From Flavobacterium sp. (GTDB lineage Bacteria > Bacteroidota > Bacteroidia > Flavobacteriales > Flavobacteriaceae), in the NCBI GenBank assembly GCA_016718345.1, contig JADKDN010000004.1:124001-188000 (forward strand): 64,000 nt of DNA, given 5' to 3'. Position 1 is the first letter of the stretch. Each line of letters begins with the position of its first letter. The notes below the pieces were generated by a model. That model did no database searches and was not told the origin of the DNA. It saw only the letters and a list, made by a program, of their open reading frames with translations. Made by a program: the position numbers and the translations under genes. Shown here piece after piece: positions 59,231 through 64,000 of this stretch.

Positions 59231-61540
59231 TTAAAATTTAAAGTTATAACTAACAGCGGGAACCATACCAAAAATAGAAGTTCGCACCGCTTCATTAATT
59301 CCTGTATCGGCATTTTGTCTAAAATTAATAGCTGCCGCATTTTGTCTATTATAAAGGTTATAAATACTGAAAACCCATTCTGCTTTCCAATTTCTAGTAT
59401 CGTTTTTATGTGGCGTTAATGTAGCTGAAACATCCAAATGATGGTAAGCAGGTAATCGATTCTCATTTCGTAATCCGTAGCTAGGAACTGCAATATCAAG
59501 GTAATGATACTGTCCATTAGGGTAGGTAACGGGCTGTCCTGACTGCAAAATAAAATTAGCTCCAAAGCTCCATTTTTTGTTTAAATTATAGTTTCCAGTA
59601 ACAGCAACATTATGAAGTTTATCATAAGCCGAACTATACCATTCTCCATTATTTATTCCCGTTTCTTCAGCAGTTCTTCCCGGAGTTTGTTGTTCAGATT
59701 TGGATAGTGTATAGGACAACCAGCCATTGAATCGCCCTTCATTTTTTCTAAGCATCAATTCTAAACCGTAGGATCTTAGTCGACCATTTAAGATGACTTG
59801 CTCTATAGCATCATTAGCAATCAAGTTGGCGCCATCAATGTAATCGATTCTGTTTTTTACTTTTTTATAATAGGTTTCTACTTCAATAGAATACATGTCG
59901 TCATGAAAATTCTTGAAATATCCAATGGCAATTTGATCTGCAATTTGTGGTTTTATAAAGTTGTCGCTGGGAGTCCAAACATCAAGTGGTGTGGGTGATG
60001 AGGTGTTGGAAATAAGTTGTAAATATTGTACCATTCTGTTGTAACTCATTTTTACAGATTGGTTATCATTAAGTTGATAGGCTATTGCTGCTCTGGGTTC
60101 TAAATTATCGAAATTGGCAATGGTTTTGTTTTTACTATAAAATTTAGAACCAATAGGCGTGGCTTTTTCATAAATCTGAAGCGCTGAATTGAAAAGAACA
60201 GGATTGTCATTTTCATATATGTTAACATTAGACTGACCCAATCGATAAAATAAACTGTAGCGCAATCCATACGTTAAGGACAATTTTTTGAAAGTTCTTG
60301 TTCTGCGTCAATGTATAATGCAGGCTCAAAGGCTTTCTTTTTTTTCTAATTGGTCAAAATTAATCCCTGAATTTTCATCCGAAGGTTTAATCGTTCCAGG
60401 ATTGAAATCAGAGTAAATAGCATTAGCTCAAAAAGTTAATTTGAAATGATCTGAAATGTAGTTTTTAAAATCGTACTTTATATTGTAATTCTTGATGCCA
60501 GAATCCCATTTGAACCCAACAAAATCTAGGTCTAAACCGTAGTAATAATCGCTGTAAATGAGTGACAAATTCGAGAATAATTTATCAGAAAATAGATGAT
60601 TCCATCTTATATTTAAAGTGGAATTGCCATAAATGTTCGTAAAACTTTTGTTTAAACTAAATACATCTCGACCAAAGTAACTGGATAAATATAAGTTGTT
60701 ATTTGGATTTAATTTGTAGCTGAATTTAGCGTTCAAATCATAAAAATAGGCTGCATTATTTTTTTGGTCTTCAGATAGTTTTAGGAATAGATGTGCGTAG
60801 GAAGCTCTTCCTCCAATCAGGAAGGAACCTTTGTTTTTTACAATTGGACCTTCCGCCAACAATCTGCTGGAAATTAACCCAATACCTCCATTCATGTGGA
60901 AGTCATTGCTGTTTCCATCTTTTTGATAAATATCCAATACGGAGGAAGCACGACCACCAAAACGTGCAGGGATTCCACCTTTGTATAATTTTAAATCTTT
61001 GATTGCATCGGGATTGAACACGGAGAAAAATCCAAAAACATGCGAGGAATTAAAGATGGTTGCCTCATCGAGTAAAATTAAATTGAGTACAACAGGCATT
61101 TTTTTGATGGTTGAAATAGACAGTTTGTTGACACTCATTTCTGCCTTGCGAATGTCAGTAGCTTTTCTCGAATCGGTAATGATGACCTCTTGTAATTGCT
61201 CTTCATTATTAGAAAGAGAAAAATTAATTTTGGTGTTTTTGTCAAGAGTAATACTGTTTTCCAGACTTTTATAACCAATGTAGCTCAATTGAATTTTGTA
61301 GTTTCCTCGCGGAATTGTAATGGAATAGAATCCATATTCATTTGTAGTAATTCCAGTTTTTAATTCTGGAATAAAAATATTTACACCAATTAAAGTTTCG
61401 TTACTTTTTGCATCGGTAACTGTTCCGCTTAATGTAAATTTTTGTTTCGTTTGATTATTGTCATTTGTTGCTTGAGAAAATACACTACTTATAAAAAGAA
61501 GAAAGGTACAAATAGTGAAATAGTGGTTTTTAGAAATCAT
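59231..61540 (-). CDS. TonB-dependent outer-membrane receptor (broken; plug deletion)
   Basis: About 770 residues repaired. A signal peptide is followed by a carboxypeptidase-regulatory-like domain (LSGTVTDAKSNETLIGVNIF), the plug (SVFNPDAIKDLKLYKGGIPA) and a beta-barrel ending PAVSYNFKF. Three kinds of lesion are visible. An in-frame TGA near 60426 replaces a residue in FKLTF-ANAIYSDFNPG. Frame changes lie near 60345 and 60285. About 35 residues of plug are missing between KKMPVVL and NLILLDEATIF (near 61100), where relatives have a GE(T/V)D...LPGV...GFNVRGG...DQ segment. The DUF4249 partner follows directly. The substrate is unknown. The gene as read is not functional. Confidence 0.85.
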
Positions 61541-61670
61541 AGATAGAGTTGAACTTTTTACTATTACTTTAAGTCTGACAAAAGTAGAGTTTGTTACGGT
61601 TGGTAGTATTCTTTTTGGTTTTTTTTAAGATAGATTTAGATTTTGTTATGTTTAATTCATGGAATAAAAA

Positions 61671-61694
61671 AAGACAATTGTTTCCAATTGTCTT
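61671..61694. terminator. Terminator downstream of icd
   Basis: 10-bp perfect stem AAGACAATTG / CAATTGTCTT with a TTTC loop, 24 bases past the icd stop (minus strand). The A-run before it gives the U-run for icd. Confidence 0.88.
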
Positions 61695-61718
61695 CTTTAT
61701 ACTTTCTATTTAAAAAGA

Positions 61719-62942
61719 TTATGCTAGTTTAGCATCTAAGTTTTCTTTTATAGCGGCTAGGAAACCTTCTGTAGTTAAATAATCCGCAGAGGTTAATCCT
61801 TCAGGTTTAACAAGCATTGCTAAATCTTTAGTCATTTTACCACTTTCTACCGTATCAATACATACTTGTTCTAGTGTTAAACAGAAATCAATTAAGTCTT
61901 GATTGCCATCTAATTTTCCTCTGTGCTCTAATCCTCTTGTCCAAGCAAAAATAGAGGCAATTGGGTTAGTTGAAGTAGCTTTTCCTTTTTGGTGTTCTCT
62001 GTAGTGACGTGTAACCGTTCCGTGAGCTGCTTCAGCTTCAACAGTTTTTCCGTCTGGTGTTACCAATACAGAAGTCATCAATCCTAATGAACCAAAACCT
62101 TGTGCAACAGTGTCAGACTGAACATCACCATCATAGTTTTTACAAGCCCAAACAAATCCACCACTCCATTTCATAGCAGAAGCTACCATGTCGTCAATCA
62201 ATCGGTGTTCGTAGGTAATGCCAAATTTTTCAAATTCTGATTTGTAATGTCCTTGATATACTTCTTCAAAAATATCTTTGAAACGCCCATCATAGGCTTT
62301 TAAAATCGTGTTTTTAGTTGAAAGATATAAAGGCCATTTTTTAGTCAATGCCATTTGAAAAGAAGAATGCGCAAATCCGTAAATGCTTTCGTCAGTGTTA
62401 TACATTGACATTGCAACTCCGTCACCTTTAAAATCATAGACTTCCCAAGTTTGTGTTTCGCCTTCATCAGAAACAAACGTCATGGTAAGTTTCCCTTTTC
62501 CTTTAATAACCGTATCGGTTGCTTTGTATTGATCCCCAAAAGCATGACGACCAATAACGATTGGTTTGGTCCATCCTTGAACATAACGAGGCACATTACT
62601 CATAATAATTGGTTCACGGAAAACCGTTCCTCCAACAATATTACGAATGGTTCCATTAGGTGATTTCCACATTTTAGAAAGGTTAAATTCTTTAACGCGT
62701 TCTTCATCTGGAGTAATTGTAGCACATTTAATACCTACATTGTATTTTTTGATGGCTTCAGCCGAATCAATTGTAATTTGGTCTTTAGTAGCTTCACGAC
62801 TTTCAATTCCCAAATCATAATATTTAATGTCTAATTCTAAATAAGGAAGAATTAATTTTTCTTTAATGAATGACCAAATGATTCGTGTCATTTCATCTCC
62901 ATCCAATTCAACAACTGGATTAACTACTTTAATTTTTGCCAT
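61719..62942 (-). CDS. icd: NADP-dependent isocitrate dehydrogenase (dimeric, eukaryote-like)
   Basis: A 407-residue enzyme converting isocitrate to 2-oxoglutarate in the TCA cycle with NADP. It begins KIKVVNPVVELDGDEMTRII. Substrate-binding residues are in KSPNGTIRNIVGGTVFREPI and in the CATITPDEERVKEF segment. The metal-binding aspartates are in VWACKNYDGDVQSD, and NADP contacts are in AEAAHGTVTRHYREHQKGKA. Length and pattern fit the subfamily that includes eukaryotic cytosolic enzymes, common in Bacteroidota. The frame is intact. A TATATTTG box lies upstream and a perfect terminator downstream, so it is probably monocistronic. Confidence 0.96.
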   Translation of the reverse strand: MAKIKVVNPVVELDGDEMTRIIWSFIKEKLILPYLELDIKYYDLGIESREATKDQITIDSAEAIKKYNVGIKCATITPDEERVKEFNLSKMWKSPNGTIRNIVGGTVFREPIIMSNVPRYVQGWTKPIVIGRHAFGDQYKATDTVIKGKGKLTMTFVSDEGETQTWEVYDFKGDGVAMSMYNTDESIYGFAHSSFQMALTKKWPLYLSTKNTILKAYDGRFKDIFEEVYQGHYKSEFEKFGITYEHRLIDDMVASAMKWSGGFVWACKNYDGDVQSDTVAQGFGSLGLMTSVLVTPDGKTVEAEAAHGTVTRHYREHQKGKATSTNPIASIFAWTRGLEHRGKLDGNQDLIDFCLTLEQVCIDTVESGKMTKDLAMLVKPEGLTSADYLTTEGFLAAIKENLDAKLA

Positions 62943-62982
62943 GCTATAGTTATGAGGTTTGTTTTTTATAAAATATTGAGCG

Positions 62983-62990
62983 CAAATATA
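62983..62990 (-). promoter_or_regulatory. Candidate -7 box for icd
   Basis: On the minus strand TATATTTG fits TAnnTTTG, 40 bases before the icd ATG at 62942. Confidence 0.5.
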
Positions 62991-63121
62991 ATAAAACGTA
63001 TTCGTAAAAAAATAATCGTTAGCCTTTTGTTTTCATAAGTTTAACTTAAATTATCATATTGCTGTTTTTACAGTTTTAAATTGTATAAAATATAATTTTA
63101 TGAAACGTTATTAAAAAAAAA

Positions 63122-63140
63122 TTCCAACATTACGTTGGAA
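63122..63140. terminator. Terminator downstream of rplS
   Basis: Stem TTCCAAC / GTTGGAA around a short loop, with an A-run before and a T-run after, 25 bases past the rplS stop on the minus strand. Confidence 0.8.
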
Positions 63141-63165
63141 CTTTTTATGATTGAGAGACAATTGA

Positions 63166-63516
63166 TTATCTTCTTTTATCTCTAATTTTTGCTTTTTTAC
63201 CAGTAAGTTCTCTAAAGTAGAAAATTCTAGCTCTACGAACATGACCTTTTTTGTTGATTTCAATTTTTTGTAATGCTGGCAAGTTAACTGGGAAGATACG
63301 CTCTACACCAACTGAACCTGACATTTTACGGATAGTAAAAGTTTCTGTATTTCCAGAACCTCTTCTTTGGATAACAACTCCTTTAAAAAACTGAGTTCTT
63401 GTTTTTTCACCCTCTTTAATTTCGTAGTAAACAGTGATAGTATCACCCGCTCCGAAATCAGGGAAATCTTTTCTAGCTACAAATTCGTCTTGAACGAATT
63501 TCATTAAATCTGCCAT
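63166..63516 (-). CDS. rplS: 50S ribosomal protein L19
   Basis: A 116-residue L19 that sits at the interface of the ribosomal subunits. Conserved parts are FPDFGAGDTITVYYEIKEGE, RTQFFKGVVIQRRGSGN, TFTIRKMSGSVGVERIFPVN and RARIFYFRELTGKKAKIRDK. The length is typical and the frame is intact. It follows trmD on the same strand, as in many bacteria, but a 167-base gap with its own TATCTTTG box lies between them, so it can be transcribed separately. A terminator lies just downstream. Confidence 0.98.
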   Translation of the reverse strand: MADLMKFVQDEFVARKDFPDFGAGDTITVYYEIKEGEKTRTQFFKGVVIQRRGSGNTETFTIRKMSGSVGVERIFPVNLPALQKIEINKKGHVRRARIFYFRELTGKKAKIRDKRR

Positions 63517-63590
63517 GATAGTATATTAATTATGGTTTTGAATTCGAGCAACATTCACGGTTTTCGCCAGAGGTTGGTCAAATGTGGGTG

Positions 63591-63598
63591 CAAAGATA
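63591..63598 (-). promoter_or_regulatory. Candidate -7 box for rplS
   Basis: On the minus strand TATCTTTG fits TAnnTTTG. It lies 75 bases before the rplS ATG at 63516, which would leave a leader of about 70 bases. Confidence 0.5.
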
Positions 63599-63683
63599 AA
63601 ATATAATTGATAACTAACAATGGATAATGAATAATTTTTTTTAGCTGCAATATGCTCATTATCAATTGTTAATTATTCATTAT

Positions 63684-64000
63684 TCATTTGTCAAGTAAAT
63701 CGGGTCTTCTTTTTTTAGTGTGTTCGTAAGCCTATTTCATCGTTCCATTTATCAATTTTGGCAAAATTCCCACTAGTCAATACTTCTGGAACCTTCCAAC
63801 CTTTATAATCAGCAGGTCGAGTATAGACAGGTCCTGATAATAAATTGTCTTGAAAACTGTCTGTCAAAGCAGAAGTTTCGTCACTCAGAACACCAGGTAT
63901 TAAACGAATGATGGCATCGGATAACACTAATGCACCAAGTTCACCACCACTCAAAACATAATCGCCTATAGAAATTTCTTTGGTAATAAAATGATCCTGA
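63684..64000 (-). CDS. trmD: tRNA (guanine37-N1)-methyltransferase, C-terminal part (partial, one frameshift)
   Basis: The 3' ~105 codons of TrmD, which methylates G37 next to the tRNA anticodon. The window end cuts off the N-terminal part. Visible are FITKEISIGDYVLSGGELGA (part of the SAM-binding knot), DAIIRLIPGVLSDETSAL, SFQDNLLSGPVYTRPADYKG and VPEVLTSGNFAKIDKWNDEI. One frameshift near 63735 separates this from the usual tail YEHTKKRRPDLLDK ending at 63684. The tail is intact in the next frame, so the break is probably an error. rplS follows on the same strand. Confidence 0.93.

Noticed and set aside
60793..61274. Plus-strand ORFs opposite the TonB receptor plug
   Set aside because: The minus strand encodes a clear receptor; these have no domain or signal.

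Overview
The window reads as Bacteroidota, most likely Flavobacterium or a close relative. The DNA is AT-rich. Several start sites are preceded by TAnnTTTG -7 boxes. The protein set is flavobacterial: type IX secretion cargo with gliding-motility C-terminal domains, a PorP/SprF partner, PafA-type phosphatase, TonB receptor plus DUF4249 lipoprotein, and a eukaryote-like NADP isocitrate dehydrogenase. I saw no rRNA, tRNA or CRISPR array.

Layout. 1-4100: 3' end of guaA, two LysM proteins and an OsmC protein. 4100-6620: a decayed accessory stretch with a broken lipoprotein, a small membrane protein, a hairpin element (E1) and a toxin-antitoxin remnant between two 43-bp direct repeats. 6632-13977: housekeeping block with a DUF3820 protein, pyrG, yidC, a YwqK/MORN protein, mnmA, a nitronate monooxygenase and a small secreted protein. 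14390-25604: a type IX secretion locus with a ~2,790-residue Ig-repeat adhesin, a PorP/SprF protein and an OmpA-family protein. 25741-29767: pafA-like phosphatase, a decayed secreted protein and lysA. 30117-39830: an accessory island. It holds an unknown HTH/coiled-coil gene pair around a cluster of TGCGTA/TACGCA sites, a membrane protein, nhaA, a DUF389 protein, a second E-type element (E2), a MmeI-like restriction-methylase, an Abi/HEPN-like gene and a Fic gene. Each of the last three is followed by a copy of one repeat. 39925-47455: gltD-gltB and divergent sucC. 47626-54355: a GT-C/GT2 glycosyltransferase pair, DUF1456, esterase, TerB-like protein, hsp20 and uvrB. 54550-64000: VOC protein, nudK, two secreted proteins, thiamine diphosphokinase, DUF4249 with TonB receptor, icd, rplS and the 3' part of trmD.

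Many genes are interrupted by single-base frameshifts or stop codons, including genes a free-living cell would normally keep (mnmA, lysA, uvrB, gltB, gltD, trmD). The lesions often sit in or near homopolymers, and the protein reads on cleanly in the next frame. I take most as sequencing or assembly errors and annotate those genes over their full span. Lesions that look more like real decay are the secreted pseudogene at 27381-28441, the stretch 4100-5450, the toxin remnant, the plug deletion in the TonB receptor, and possibly the stop codons in fic and DUF4249.

The most unusual parts are the defence-gene array with a recurring repeat after each gene (34655-39830), the iterated TGCGTA sites in front of an unrecognised HTH/coiled-coil gene (30684-30791), and the E1/E2 hairpin elements, which resemble cassette recombination sites but have no integrase in the window.
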